The notes: generated from the letters alone by a model not told the origin. 64,000 bases of DNA from Tubulanus polymorphus (GCF_964204645.1 NC_134026.1:28042650-28106649), one strand, 5' to 3'. Shown: positions 1 through 13,366, counted from the first letter of the stretch. Numbers and translations: made by a program.

Positions 1-23
1 TGAATCTTTTTTTCAGTTTTCAG

Positions 24-3000
24 GCTAACAGTAACTCTAATAATGCATCTAAACCTCAGTTCAACCGTGTTACGTCATCAGAACCAGCATCCTTGTCGAA
101 TGTAGCTACAACTTCAAATCGTGGAAATAACAGAAAACCACCTTTTATTCCATTCGCCAATAGAAATAAAGAACTGAAGCCAGTTAAAGATTCAATTCCG
201 TGTATGTATGAGTGCAAAATGACTCAAAATTATTCGCGAATGATTAATTCATCAATTGAATGTTTATGGATTCTTGAATTTTTTCCAGCCAATCAGAAAC
301 AAGTGAACCAACAGAAACCTAGACGACGCATGACGATTCCTGGATGTAGTCCACCAAACAATAAGAACAGCACAACTTCCATGACTACAAACAACAATAC
401 CACTCCAAATACTGCACAAAAATCTAAAACTCCACCACCTGTTCCATTTGCTATTACTAACTTACCTAGTGGCCTGGATAAACTCTTTCCTAATTCTTGC
501 CCGATGGAGAAACCCACAAAACATGCATTCGAAAGAGGTCAAAATATACCAAACCTACCGTATAGTCGCAGTGACACGCTGACAAAAACTGATATGAAAC
601 AAGCTCTCGGTCTTCCTACTGCTAGCGGTACAGACTTGTTATCACTTCACAATAGTCCGTCGTACAAAATGAGCCACCGTCCGCTTAGAACTCAACAGCT
701 GAATGCATCCGACAATAATGAGATGTTTAAACACAATTCAATGATGTCTACTTTGACCGAAGAAAATATTTCACCGAGGAACCTCGCCACTTCAACGTCT
801 ACTCATTCAATCGAGGAAGAAAAAGTGAAACAGTTGAAAAATGTAAGATGTTATTACCGGTATCTCTTTTGTTTCATTTGTTGATTTGTAGTTGCCACTC
901 TCTTACAAATTACTTTAACTTGCAGATATCTTTCCTGAAACCTAGACAGAAAGCACAGATGCCAATGCCTACAAAACCGCTTGATGCTCCAAAGTAAGTT
1001 GATATTTTGTTGTGTGTAAGTTTTTTCTCTTAATGTATCATTCATTCAATAGTGAATTATTGAGGAATTTACTGCTTGTCTTTTGGCCTCTAGCTTCTTT
1101 TCTATATTTGATTCTCCAGTGTTGTTACCTATACCGGTATACCTGTCATAATCTTGATGCACTGCACTATAATTCCATAGACATCAATTGCTGGCGTTCT
1201 ATTTTATCTTAATATAAACTTGAAGATATCCCTCATAACTTACTCTTTTGACAGAAAACCAGAGTTAAAAATGGCTGCTGTCCGTTTACATGTTGAGGAG
1301 ACTGGGTAAATAAATGTGATCGCTTTCATGGCAGTTTTTGTTCTTAAATGTAGTTATTTGCTTCATTGAAATACATCTCTTCTCTTAAAAAGGATTTTCG
1401 GAAGATGCTGCAAAGGAATTAAAAAGGAAGATGCAACCGTGTATTGAATTTTAAATCTGTTTTTTATCGGTTTCAAATCTTGCATGGGGAGAGATGTTTT
1501 TTCATGTCCTGTGGTGTTTCAATTATGCCATGGGTTTTCATAGGTGTTTTGATTACGTTAATCATTTGCATTTTAGAATGAGAAGGTGTGGTTTTACAGT
1601 GAGAAGGGCTTTGCTAAGAATCAGCATTTCTTTAATTGCTCATTACAGTCATTTCGCTTCATATCTGGCTCATTACTCATATCGATGATAGAAGCTACAT
1701 TACTAATGCTTCATTTTCCACCTTAAGAAAATAAGATTTGTTGAATTTCAGCTTTCTTTAGCGTCGCTATTCTGTTAGTTAGTTGAATCTATCGTGGTGT
1801 TTGCTATTTACTCATAGAAATTTGGGAGCATTTTTGGGAAATGCAGAATTTTGCTCTACAGAATCTTAACCTTAATTCTATTATTGCTCTGCTTATGATG
1901 ATATTGATTGGTGTCCCTGATTATCTATCTATTGTCCCTGAATATCTATCTATTATAGACATCCATCCATATCATACTAAACAACTTAAACCTTGCTTGC
2001 ATATATTTCTAGGTCGGATCCCCCTAAAAGAAAGTCCAACAAACCGTTGAGTACGAGGCGGAGAAGCTCTTCCCATAGTCCAAAAAGTGCCAAAGGTGCA
2101 AGGAAAAACAGTGGAACTGATAGTGATGCTGAAAAGAGAAGGCCCCGACGTAGGCGTCTTATAAAAAAGCTAAGGAAAGATTTATCATCTAATAGTGAAG
2201 GTAATCTATCTATCCCCCTTAAATCTGCATTATTATTACTCGGTATGTATATATATGGTAAATTGATATTTCATCCAGCTTTTTCTTTTCAAGATTATTC
2301 AAAATTTTAAATCAGTATTATGTTTCTGACAACTGTGTTTGTTACAGATGTTCCAATTGAGTTAAACAAGACACTAGAAGGATCAGCGGTACAGTTACAC
2401 TTCTCACCTCGGTAAGCTTATACTGTACATATTGATTTCAAGTTTTGAAGTTTTCACTTTTCTATTTATTAATTCATTCATCTTACCAGAAGAACGAGCA
2501 TCACCGATGATACTGATATGGCTGCGTTACAAAATGTAGAGTTGGTAAGTATATAATGTCAATGTGAACTGATATCAAAGAATCATTAGATTCCATTACA
2601 ATGCATGTACCTTACTTGAATATCTTCGTGACATTTCTATGAATTTATTTTTCAGGACTCTCCTGAAACAATTAGTACTGAATTGATTGATCTTCAAAAT
2701 CCGCACAATCATCAACATCAAAGCGGTACAAAAACTCCTCTATTCTGGGTGTCATGGTGAACGATTAGTTACACTTGTATTAATGATTGATTTCGTTGAG
2801 ATGATAGTTTCATATCATCAGATTTACGCTAAGGTCACTGTCGTCGAATATGACGCTTAGTCGGAATAGCTGACGATCTTAAGGGTTACCTCTAGAACAA
2901 AGGGAAGAACACTAGACGCTATACTGTATTGACATTGCATATCTACCTTAAAGATAATATAGATACATGCAAATGAGCTGTAGTGCTTACTGATCAAACA

Positions 3001-4010
3001 TTGTATCATATCTTGAAATAGGAATTTAATGCAAGTTTTTGTTTCAATGTACAATTCAAGTTGCCTCATTGTGTCAACGTAATTCACGTGTCAATTGATG
3101 TTACAATGGTCTAGCCTTTTGATTTAGACTTTTTATGTGTTTTATGTCATTTCATATTGTTTGTGTATTTTGTAAGAAGACAGATTTTATCACAGGGTGT
3201 CAGTGCATATGAATTGATGACTTCTGAATTCCATTTGCGACAAACCGTGCTAAAAGAATGTCTTATATATTGAACCTCTTCTATAGTCTATGATTGAACC
3301 TGCTTTTATTTTGTTTCAAGGCATTCATTCTTGACCCAATTTGTAGATAAAAGCACAGACGCCCCACCCTGCAAAGAATATGAACGAAATAGAATATTTC
3401 TAAGAACTAGAGAAAGTTGTTCAGTAATATATGTTCGCCCCCAACATATCATTCAAAAAGGTCGAACATTATATTACCTCGAATACATTACGAACAAAAG
3501 GCTCATAGGTATCAAATGTTTATAGCGTGGCTTTTTTCTTTTATCCACCTAGTTTAAAGTGATCAATTTATCGTCCAATCTAGAGTTTATTTATTCTGCT
3601 CATCTTTTGTGTTTAGTTGGTGAATTTGATTCTAAACATCGTACTTTTTTTTCCGTATTTGTGATTTTTTTCAGAATTCGGGCATTCTTCGTGCCTGTTA
3701 GAATTTTGGAGTAAGAAAATTTTACTCCCGTTATTATTTAAGAAATGTATATTATGTGTGTATTCAGACATATCGAACTAAATTATATATTTTTTGAAAA
3801 GAAATTATACAAGATGATGTTTTGTTTTTATAATATTTAGAATAAAAGTTTTATGTGAATATTACTTCTTGACCTGATATTTACATTTATATTTTTTGAA
3901 GTGGTCGATTCTTAACTTTTTGACGAGTTCCAGTATCTACCGTCGATCTATTGAATCGTCTACGAAGAAATGTTATATCCAGTGCACCGCTGAATGCAAA
4001 CAGGATCTAA
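24..4010 (+). CDS. Unrecognised Ser/Pro/Arg-rich protein, 3' part of gene
   Basis: This is the 3' part of a multi-exon gene whose start lies left of the window. I do not recognise the family. Exons joining in phase: about 24-204, 291-842, 925-993, 1255-1308, 2014-2201, 2347-2412, 2490-2545, 2656-2725, then probably 3934-4010. The protein is low complexity: Asn/Ser/Thr and Pro rich first, with a compact stretch near 430-660 (PPPVPFAITNLPSGLDKLFP), then a basic Ser/Arg segment near 2050-2180 (RRPRRRRLIKKLRKDL) that could bind microtubules, membranes or nucleic acid. It has no signal peptide or membrane helix. The end is uncertain: reading through gives a stop at 2760, but a donor at 2726 joins in phase to an acceptor before 3934, adding a C-terminus beginning VSTVDLLNRLRRNV and stopping at 4010. 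I prefer the spliced form because the read-through tail looks intronic. A cytoskeletal or centrosomal role is only a guess. Confidence 0.55.
1909..1950. repeat. Short tandem duplication
   Basis: Two near-identical 21-bp units, TGTCCCTGATTATCTATCTAT and the same with A for T at one position, lie in an intron of the first gene. They are simple slippage products. Confidence 0.7.
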
Positions 4011-4135
4011 AGAAAGCTATCGAGGACGAGATATTTTTGGAGTATTTCAATGCTTCAATAATATAAACCGTCAATTAGAAATAGAATTTTTTTTCTGGTT
4101 GTGATTGGACTGGTGCACCGACTGGTCCTTATAGG

Positions 4136-4143
4136 ATATATAT
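4136..4143 (+). promoter_or_regulatory. TATA-like box upstream of first SLC6 gene
   Basis: An ATATATAT-type motif lies about 55 bp before the start codon at 4195. The second SLC6 gene has a very similar GC-ending motif at 8738-8746, which supports both being core promoter elements kept after gene duplication. AT-rich background makes chance matches common. Confidence 0.35.
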
Positions 4144-4194
4144 GCATATTAGACTACACCTAGTTACAGTTTAGTCGGATTATAACGTCTGAAC

Positions 4195-7100
4195 ATGGGC
4201 AAAGATGAGGTAAAATATATATTTCGTCTTCAGGTATTATCGATACCACGCACTTTCGTTTGTTATAAATGCCAGAATTGGTAAGAAATCCATTCATTTC
4301 GTGTTTTCAGATCGAGCTACATTTATTCATGTATACAATGAATATAAACTAATGTAGATTCATAAGATTCCATGTGCGGTGTAAATCATTTTTGATATTA
4401 ATAGTAATAAATCCCTTTTATTTGAGTAAATTTTGACAAATACATACACATAGATGATTTCGCACATTGGCGGTTTGCATCTTGACGTTTTATAGGAGGA
4501 GCGTGAGGTGGATTTCTCCAAAGATGAAAATGAAGTTCGAGGAAACTGGAGCGGTCGGTTAGATTTCTTACTGTCCTGCCTTGGATGTGCCGTTGGACTC
4601 GGCAATGTCTGGAGATTCCCATATTTGTGTTACAAACATGGCGGTGGTGCCTTTCTAATCCCATACGTGATCATGTTGGTTTTTGTTGGCATGCCTGTCT
4701 TTTTCCTGGAACTTTCTCTTGGACAATTTTCCAGCAGTGGACTTCTCACGGCTTTCAGATTTTCGAAGATGTTTCAAGGTGAGTATTTGCACAGATTGAC
4801 GAAAAGGACAACGAAACGTGATCGAAGAAGATGAGGAGAATGAGAAATTTGTTGTCTTCATGTACTTCATAGGTATTGGAATGGGTATGGTTATAGTTTC
4901 TGCCTATGTTGCTATGTACTACAACATGGTCATTGCCTGGGGTATTTATTACCTATTTGCATCATTGGCAAAGGTATTGCCCTGGGAATCATGTGATAAC
5001 CCTTGGAATAATGCATGTAAGTCTTCCAGTTTTGAGGAATTATAACCACCATTTCCTTCGCAGAATATTCCTAACATATCTCTAAACATTTCAGATTGTT
5101 TCAAAAAGCTTCCCGATGCGGAGTGCATTACATCTACGGTAGTCCGTCAATCAAATGGTCTCTGCTATAATGCATCGAACGCCGCTCAAATTGTCGGATT
5201 GTGGAATGAAACCATCGCCAAAGCAGCTGGAATCAAACGACAATTACCAAGTGAACAATACTTCAAGTAAGTAGAAGCTCATTCCGACTTGTTTTCGCTG
5301 AACAATTTTCTTTCGAGTTAATGAGAACAAATCCGAATTTGTTTTGCAGTAATTATGTAATGGGAACAAGTTCAGGTATTGACAATATTGGTAACGTCAA
5401 ATGGCAACTGCTTCTTTGTTTGATATTGGCTTGGATACTTGTTTTCTTCTGTTTAATCAAGGGAATAAAATCATCGGGAAAGGTATAGTTTATAACCATA
5501 TATTATACTCCAAAATAACTCGGACATTTCAACTAATTTCTTAAGTTTATAAATACAGGTGGTGTACTTCACAGCTGTTTTCCCATACGTAGTTCTGGTA
5601 ATATTGCTGGTGCGAGGGGTTACCTTGGATGGTCACAGGGAAGGCGTCAGGTTCTACATTATTCCAAAATTTGAAAAGCTCCTCAACGCGAAGGTGCATT
5701 TTCCCGATTCCTTTGATGAAGTATTGAATCAAATAAAGAAAACAATAGATTATATTTTGCCACGACACGGTTATATTAAACTTTTTTCTATTGAAATAAT
5801 GTACTTTGCTATCCAGGTTTGGAGTGATGCAGCTGCCCAGATATTTTACTCATTGTCGGCTTCTTTCGGAGGACTCATAGCGTTATCAAGTTACAACCGC
5901 TTCCACAACAACGTCTTACGGTAAAACACTGTGGGGATTCATTTATATCATGTATAGTTTCAAGTTATACTTATATCAAACGTATCTACTTTACAGAGAC
6001 ACCCTCATAGTATCCCTCGGTAACTGTTTAACTAGTTTCTTTGCTGGTTTCGTCATCTTCTCTTTCCTTGGATTCCAAGCGCATACTATGAAAACAACGG
6101 TTGAGCAAGTTGCGGAATCAGGTATCTAATTTTTGTTCATTACTGAATCTGTGTTTTCTACAGACCTAAGTAAACATCGATATTCACCAATCAATTTCAG
6201 GACCTGGTCTTGCTTTCATAGTTTATCCAGATGCCATCACGAAAATGCCAATATCTCCATTGTGGGCTGTTTTGTTTTTCTTTATGTTAATTACACTGGG
6301 CATTGACAGCCAGGTTCGTTAAAACGATACGTTCGAATCATTTCAAAGGTTGGAAAACAAGCATCTAATATGAATTACTTGTTATTTAAGTTCGCGATGT
6401 TGGAAACGATCACTACGTCTATAATGGACCGGTTTGTCTATCTACGAAAGCGTAAAGTTTGGGTGATATTCACCACCTGTGTGGTTTTATTCCTCGCTGG
6501 ATTGCCATGTACAACAGAAGTAAGTTTCACTTATCCGTATTACTTGAAGTCGTGAATATACTAAATTGCATTGATATCTAATAGGGTGGAATATATGTTT
6601 TGAACTTGCTCGATGGGTACGCTGGAGGATGGTCCGTTCTACTAATTGGTTTGATGGAGTTTATCGCTATTGCGTGGGTCTACGGTTAGTATTAGATTTC
6701 TTATATTGAATTTATTTATAAGATCTGTTATTCAATCTATCGTTTCATGTTTTTTTGGGACGCATTTGGGTACACAGGTTCTGGAAGGTTCTGCAATGAT
6801 ATAAGGATTATGACTGGACATATGCCTTCAATGTGGTGGCAGGTTTGCTGGCGAGGATTTTCACCATTGCTCATTTTGGTATCTAAACGACTACCAATAT
6901 TTTCAAATTATTATATAGCATTATCAGTTAAACAATATCAAATACCATGAAACTGGATTAATTTTCAGTTTGTGTTTGTTTTCACATTTGTTGACTACGA
7001 ACCGTTGAAATATGGTGATTATGAATATCCGTATTGGGCTAATGTTCTCGGTTGGGTGATAGCTGTGACTGTCGTTATGTTTATACCATTCCGGATGATT

Positions 7101-7596
7101 TATGAAGTTATGACAACTAACGGAGACTGCAGAACCGTAAGCAGAGAGTTAATGTATTTGGAATTAACGAGATATTTCATTGATTCGAATGAATTCATGT
7201 TTTTGGTCGTTGTTTCTTAGAAGTTGAAGGAAGCGGCATCCCCTAGTGTATACTGGGGGCCAGCTCTTGTCAAACACCGTCGCTTGGTTGATTACGTGCC
7301 TAACTTTGTCGTCGACCCGTACAATACTGAAGCACAGACACATCAATTCACCCTCCAGCCACAGGATGAGGTAAAATGCGACAAAAATGTTTTCTTTGAA
7401 TACAATGATGGAAATGATTAGGTTATATACCAGAAAATATCCCTAATACACAAAGAGATTCTAATGCTTAACATCTTACATATCTTTGCAGAAGAAAGAG
7501 CCTTTAGATGTTTCCGAGACGTCTAAGACAGTACTCCCTGGGCCTGGGCCTGGCATCGAAATGGGAGTAAACCCTGGCTTCTATACAGCTGATTAG
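4195..7596 (+). CDS. SLC6 Na+/Cl- dependent neurotransmitter transporter, glycine-transporter type (copy 1)
   Basis: Plasma-membrane symporter of the SLC6 family, predicted to move a small amino acid such as glycine with Na+ and Cl-. Fifteen coding exons: 4195-4209, 4496-4778, 4873-5016, 5095-5266, 5350-5482, 5559-5693, 5817-5920, 5997-6121, 6201-6313, 6391-6519, 6585-6684, 6778-6878, 6969-7136, 7221-7370, 7492-7596. Phases agree, giving about 658 aa, the family's usual size. The TM1 signature [14 protein letters not shown], the 12-helix pattern and a large second extracellular loop with two cysteines and N-glycosylation sites (NAS, NET) are visible. The TM6 stretch [10 protein letters not shown] has serine where GlyT2 (SLC6A5) and SLC6A14 have it and GlyT1 has glycine, so GlyT2-like substrate geometry is inferred. 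The start is the 15-nt first exon MGKDE, after a TATA-like motif. Likely polyadenylation signal at 7909-7914. Exact substrate unknown. Confidence 0.92.
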
Positions 7597-8737
7597 GGTA
7601 GCATGGATTTCTGAAAAACTACTTAATTCAAATATAAAAGTACTAGTTTATTATGTTCTTTGAGTTATCTATTTACACTAGCTTATTCCATTAATTTATG
7701 TTACGGGGATTTGTCTCACCCTTTTTGTCTATGAATTTCTCCGACATGTTTTGATATAATATTATGTGTATTGTTCTCGGTTATTTAATTCTTTGTTGTT
7801 ATCAAATAATCTCAAATTTCGTTAAAAAAGATCTTGAGCTTCATAAACTTTAAATATTACTGCTATGTATCAATAATTCAATTTTATATGTATAGCGACT
7901 ACACTACAAATAAAGCGTTTAGTCTAAATTCGTTGTTTTTTTTTTATTTTCTAAACCTTTCTCTTCGCACCAGCCATCAGTATCAACTGATACAGAATCA
8001 ACCCGGTATGATGAAGCACGTCGTCTCGATTATCTGGTTCACTGCATGACAAAGGCGTCCATCAAAGTGTATGCTTACATTTTATTGACATTAATCAGAA
8101 TTTTAATGGGAAAATAACGTTGAGTTCATGATCGCCATATTATCAATGTGGTTTACCCCTGACGTATCAATCGAAAGATTATTGCATATATTTTTATAAG
8201 AAAATATAATCAAAATATGTCAACTATCTATAGCCGGATTAGATAAAATTCATTTTACATATCGAATGCATTACTGATCACAATAAAACCCAAATTACAT
8301 AAGATTTTACTCTTCCTGGTAATCGATCATACAAAACCCTCTGACAGAGGTAAATTATTCACCCAAATCTGCATGGAGAAGTCGTATATTATTCTTGTGT
8401 AGTTAAATTTTGTTCCCTTCGTTAGTTATTATTCAGTGGATATTGTAGAGCTGGAAATTACACAAAATGATGATAGAATCTTCTGCAGAAAGCCGGTAAT
8501 TATAAGCAAAATACGTTGCATGCTTGGTTTCACAATTGCCTTTTGTTTTCAAAACGTATTTGTTAACTGCTGGGCATGAATAGCTGAGGGCGTGTTTAAA
8601 CCTATGACATTGCGCAGTAAATGTAAGAAAGACCGTTGTTGTTTGTCAAAGTTAACTATTTCTAGCTGAATTACTGTCGGGGGTAGTCGAGCAATTATAC
8701 GGCAACCACATAGTTTACTTTCGAGTCTTAAACAGGT
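7597..8737. other. 3' UTR of first SLC6 gene and promoter region of second
   Basis: No open frame here is convincing. The first part is the AT-rich 3' UTR of the upstream transporter, with AATAAA at 7909-7914. The rest is intergenic sequence leading to the TATA-like motif at 8738. No repeat or RNA gene is evident by eye. Confidence 0.5.
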
Positions 8738-8746
8738 TATATATAT
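8738..8746 (+). promoter_or_regulatory. TATA-like box upstream of second SLC6 gene
   Basis: A TATATATAT-type motif followed by GC stands about 80 bp before the start codon at 8821. It resembles the motif at 4136-4143 in front of the tandem paralogue, consistent with a duplicated core promoter. Confidence 0.35.
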
Positions 8747-8820
8747 GCGCTTTGTAATTTTCAATAAGGTGCGTACTGCAGACCTGGAGGGCGCGGCAAC
8801 CGGACTTACAGCAATCCGAA

Positions 8821-11800
8821 ATGGCGGATTACAATAATTCACAGAAGGCTCTAGTAAGTAAAAAAACCTCCTTTGATAGCCAATAAAAATGTTGAAGAAA
8901 TTACTTTTGATTTTGATTTTTTATAATACAATGTGAAGGCTCTGATAACAGAACTTTAATTCTAATTTACTTACAATAATGCTGGACTGGTCATTAATGC
9001 GAATTAGCAAAATTCCAACGTCAGTAATGGTAACTTATATGAACAAATATGCAATATTTGAAACAAAAAGTTCAGTATGATTAGAAAAATCATTCGGCAA
9101 AATAAATCATTGTTTTTGTGAATATGACTTAATCAACATTGGTTGGTAAGATTTGAGTTGTTGTGAAGGAGTAAGAGGTGTTTTAAGGGGTCGATTTTAT
9201 AAGTTTTATGGAAGGAATTTGCGCGTGTTATTATCAGACTTTGGGCGTAATCAATCAAATGAGTCACCGTCTCTACGGTAGAGATTTACAGTTCAAAATA
9301 TCCTGTTTTATTTCTTCAAAGAATATGGCAAAAGGTTCATAAAATGTATAGGGTTCAACTTACTTCGTGCCGAATACATGTCATGTATAAACATCAAAAT
9401 TCTTATCCAAACATTGCAGTTCAAGTACCTATCAATATTTCAATATTTCAACATTGTTTATAAAGTAGGGGCCTCTACTTTTATTAGCCCGACAAAATAA
9501 TTGGTTAATAAAAATATCTTATCAACAAAAAAGAAGACCATCAACCCCAGAGTCAATTTCATGTACAGCTATTTCATAGAAACAATAGTTGTCTACTCGT
9601 GAGCTTATGAATTTAGACATTTAGGTCATATTTTATTTCTCTTTCATAGCAAGCGAATGATGTTAACTTGGAACTGAATGAAGATGTCGGAAAACAGGAT
9701 TTCTCCAAAGATGAAAACGAAGAGAGAGGAAACTGGAGCGGTCGGTTAGATTTCTTACTGTCCTGCCTCGGATATGCTGTTGGACTCGGTAATGTCTGGA
9801 GATTTCCGTATCTGTGTTATCGTAACGGCGGGGGTAAGTGGTAAATGCATTGTTTTCCATTGTTTTATCTCAATAATCATACTCGCCAAGAAGTCTTATT
9901 TGCGATTTCCAGGTGCTTTTCTTATTCCATACGTCATTATGATGGTATTCGTCGGAATGCCAATTTTCTTCATGGAACTTTCTTTGGGTCAGTTTTCGAG
10001 TAATGGACCACTGACCTGCTGGAAGTTTGCACCGTTTTTCGGAGGTAAGTTCGTTATGCTATTGCAAACCTCTTTCAACGTGTTGTACACACATAGTCTC
10101 ATGTACATGCAAAATGAATGCCTAAATACTTAAACATTCCAGGCGCATGCCAGGGTTTTTTTTCACTTCGCGCTCCTTCAGCAGATCCTTAAATACAGTC
10201 TTAAATATAGTTCATAGCTTTTGTTGAAAATTTCCCTGTCAAATTCTTTTAAAGATTTGCTATCCAAAATGGCATCAAATAGTTTAATGAGATACAAGCA
10301 GAGGAAGAATTGAAGAGTGAAAACTTTAATTATTATGTTATGATTTGTTCAGGTATTGGTATAGGTATGACAATTGTATCAGCTCTGGTAGCGATTTATT
10401 ACAATATGATAATCGCCTGGTCACTGTTTTATACCTTCGCCTCGTTTACCAGTTACCTTCCATGGCAAGATTGCGACCGAGAATGGAATACTGGAAGTAA
10501 GTTTATAGATAGATATCTCAGCCAAATGGTTGGACAGGTATTCTCTCCAAGTGTCAAAAATTATTTGAAAGTTACAATCTGAAATCAAGACCATGTCTTC
10601 GAGATCAATCTGAATGTGGTCATATTCGGATTTACGAATTAAGATCCATTTCACGTAAAATCATTTCGACTCGATGCAGATGATATGAAGTGTTATTGTG
10701 TATGAAGTATGTCGAATAGAATATCATTAGAAAGTCTTGAACTTTAAATTTCAGCTTGTTACGATAAAATTCCGGATATGAAGTGCAACACCCCTGGACT
10801 TCTAATGGGTGTAAACGGAACTTGTTTGAACGCGACGACCAATATGATTGTTGGTCTGTGGGACGAAACAAAAGCCAGAAATGACCTCGGAATAAAACGT
10901 AAAAGCGCCAGTGAAGAATATTTCAAGTATGAAGATAACGAGTTTTGGATTGCATTTTTTAGTTCAGATATTTATTGGGAAAATAAAAAATTTTCACCGC
11001 CGCTTAAATAACGAAATGTTATGTTTTTCAGTAACTATATGCTTGGAATAAGCGACGGATTTGAAGATTTCGGATTTCCTCGTTGGCAGCTGATATTGTG
11101 CTTATTACTGGCGTGGGTAATCGTTTTCTTGTGCTTATCAAAAGGAGTGAAATCATCGGGCAAGGTATGGGCTTACACACAAACATTTTTGATTTGCAGC
11201 GGGACAGAAACGTCTGTAGTACGAGTTCGAATAATTTTCATTGTAGGTAGTTTATTTCACGGCATTGTTCCCGTACATTGTGCTTATCATTTTACTGATC
11301 CGCGGAGTTCTATTAGACGGTCATCTAGATGGTATCAGATTTTACATTATTCCAAGGTGGGAGACACTAACTGACGCAAAAGTAAGTTTCTGAAATGGTT
11401 GTATTAGAAAGTTTCCCAAAATATTCTAGGCTTTATTAATTCCGAATTCTATAATCCTAACTAATATGAGAATTATATTTATTCAGGTATGGATTGATGC
11501 TGCCGTGCAGATATTCTTCTCGTTGTCCGCATGTTGGGGAGGTCTTATAACACTGTCTAGTTATAACCGATTCCACAACAATGTCCTCAGGTATACTTTC
11601 ATATTTCTATGTATAAATGATAGTTAAAACTGATAATAGACATGTTCCTTTTTTAAACCTTACAGAGACAGCATAATTGTGTCACTGGGTAATTGCTTGA
11701 CAAGTTTCTTCGCTGGTTTTGTCATTTTCTCATTCCTTGGATTCCAAGCGAAACAGATGCATACAACTGTTGATAAAGTAGCGACTAGCGGTTTGTAGTA

Positions 11801-13149
11801 TATCTTATTGAGAACTGATATTGTGTTTTTCGAAGCGGGAGGTCCATTGTTCTATCCTAAAGTTGTATCTTGTAGGTGCTGGTCTTGCTTTTATCGTATA
11901 CCCAGATGCAGTAACAAGAATGCCAATATCTCCGTTGTGGGCTGTTCTTTTTTTCGTCATGTTGTTGACCCTGGGACTGGACAGTCAGGTAACCTATCAA
12001 TTGTTTCATACATATCGGAACATTATTTCACTTCGAAACGTATGTAGTAATGATCATGTTTTTTTTTCAATGATGAATCAATAGTTCACACTATGTGAGA
12101 CTGTGGTCACTGCCCTTCTCGATAGATTTCCGTCGTTGAGGAAGCGAAAGATTTTTGTCATTCTGACGTTGTGTATTGTCTTCTTTGCTATTGGTATTCT
12201 TCTCACAACACCGGTAAGGACATAATTTCGCATCAAAATCTACCTTTTTATTCTTTGAAGGTACATGAAAAAATGTTTTTCAATTATCTGATTTTAGGGA
12301 GGAATGTACCTTTTGCAATTGATGGATACCTACGCTGGTGGTTGGTCTGTACTTTTAATCGGCTTCTGTGAATGTATTGCCCTGATGTGGGTTTATGGTA
12401 ATTGATTGTTGATTTTTCTATTCGAAATTTCTTAATTCATTGTCTTATGTTCAGTGGAAAGGTCACATAAACGTTTTTTCATAAAGTACTTGTATTGACA
12501 GTTATCATTTTGTTTGTTCCAGGCTGGGAGAGATTCGCTAGTGATATTAAATGCATGACTGGATCCAGGCCGTCACTTTGGTGGCGTATGTGCTGGCAGT
12601 TCCTGACGCCCGCTATCATCCTGGTACAGTCCCAAAAATATATTAGTTTATCTTAGTCTTAATGTACTTCTTATAACAATACATTTGTTTTTTTTCAGTT
12701 TGTGCTATTCTTCTCGTGGATTGATTATTCACCAGCTCGTTACGGTGAATATTACTTCCCGATATGGGCTGACGCTATAGGTTGGGTGATGTCTGTGTCG
12801 GTCATTATTGCTATCCCACTTGTTATGCTCTATGCCCTATGTAAGTACCGAGGAATAAGAAATGCTACTACACCAACTGTAGAGTGGGGACCTGCCTTAG
12901 AGAAACATCGAAGACTAGTGACCTATGTACCAGGTTTTGTCTATAACCCTACTGATAATCCTAGCGAATGGCGATCTGCACCAAGTTTGAACAATCAATC
13001 AAAGGTTAGTATTTCTATGCAGAACTCAAATTCAATAAATCTAATGTAGAATTTCGAATTGACATTGACATATACATTTTCCATTGCTTGTATTTCAGGT
13101 TGGTAAAGAAAATCCTGCATATGATGCGACAGAAGTCACGGAAGATTAG
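8821..13149 (+). CDS. SLC6 Na+/Cl- dependent neurotransmitter transporter, glycine-transporter type (copy 2)
   Basis: Tandem paralogue of the gene before it, with the same predicted role. Fifteen coding exons: 8821-8853, 9650-9833, 9913-10044, 10353-10496, 10755-10926, 11032-11164, 11247-11381, 11487-11590, 11666-11790, 11876-11988, 12085-12213, 12298-12397, 12523-12623, 12699-13004, 13099-13149. The phases sum to about 653 aa. Seen in the translation: TM1 [18 protein letters not shown], an extracellular loop with two cysteines and NGT and NAT glycosylation sites, and TM6 [18 protein letters not shown], which has the GlyT2-type serine. Exon lengths match copy 1 from the fourth exon on, with two differences: an extra intron at 9834-9912 splits TM1, and the intron before the C-terminal WGPAL block is absent, so exon 12699-13004 is continuous. 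The start [11 protein letters not shown] is a short first exon as in copy 1. Polyadenylation signal at 13361-13366. Confidence 0.92.
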
Positions 13150-13339
13150 AACACTTTCTTCTACCAGAAGAAGGACATTCCTTTAAAAGCATATAACATA
13201 AAACCATGTGAATAGTATATCCAGTATTATATATTGTAAATCATTATTCAATTCTATGATAAATTAGATACAAATTAACAACACGAATGTAGATGAGAGG
13301 TTTATAGTTTTTATACGCTTATGATGAAATGAAATGTAT

Positions 13340-13366
13340 TTTATTCGATATAAATATATCAATAAA
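13340..13366. terminator. Interlocked polyadenylation signals of convergent genes
   Basis: AATAAA reads at 13361-13366 on the plus strand for the SLC6 gene ending at 13149. TTTATT at 13340-13345 is AATAAA on the minus strand for the LolA-like/PAN gene ending at 13395. Each signal lies beyond the other, so the two mature 3' ends are expected to overlap by a few tens of bases. Confidence 0.55.
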
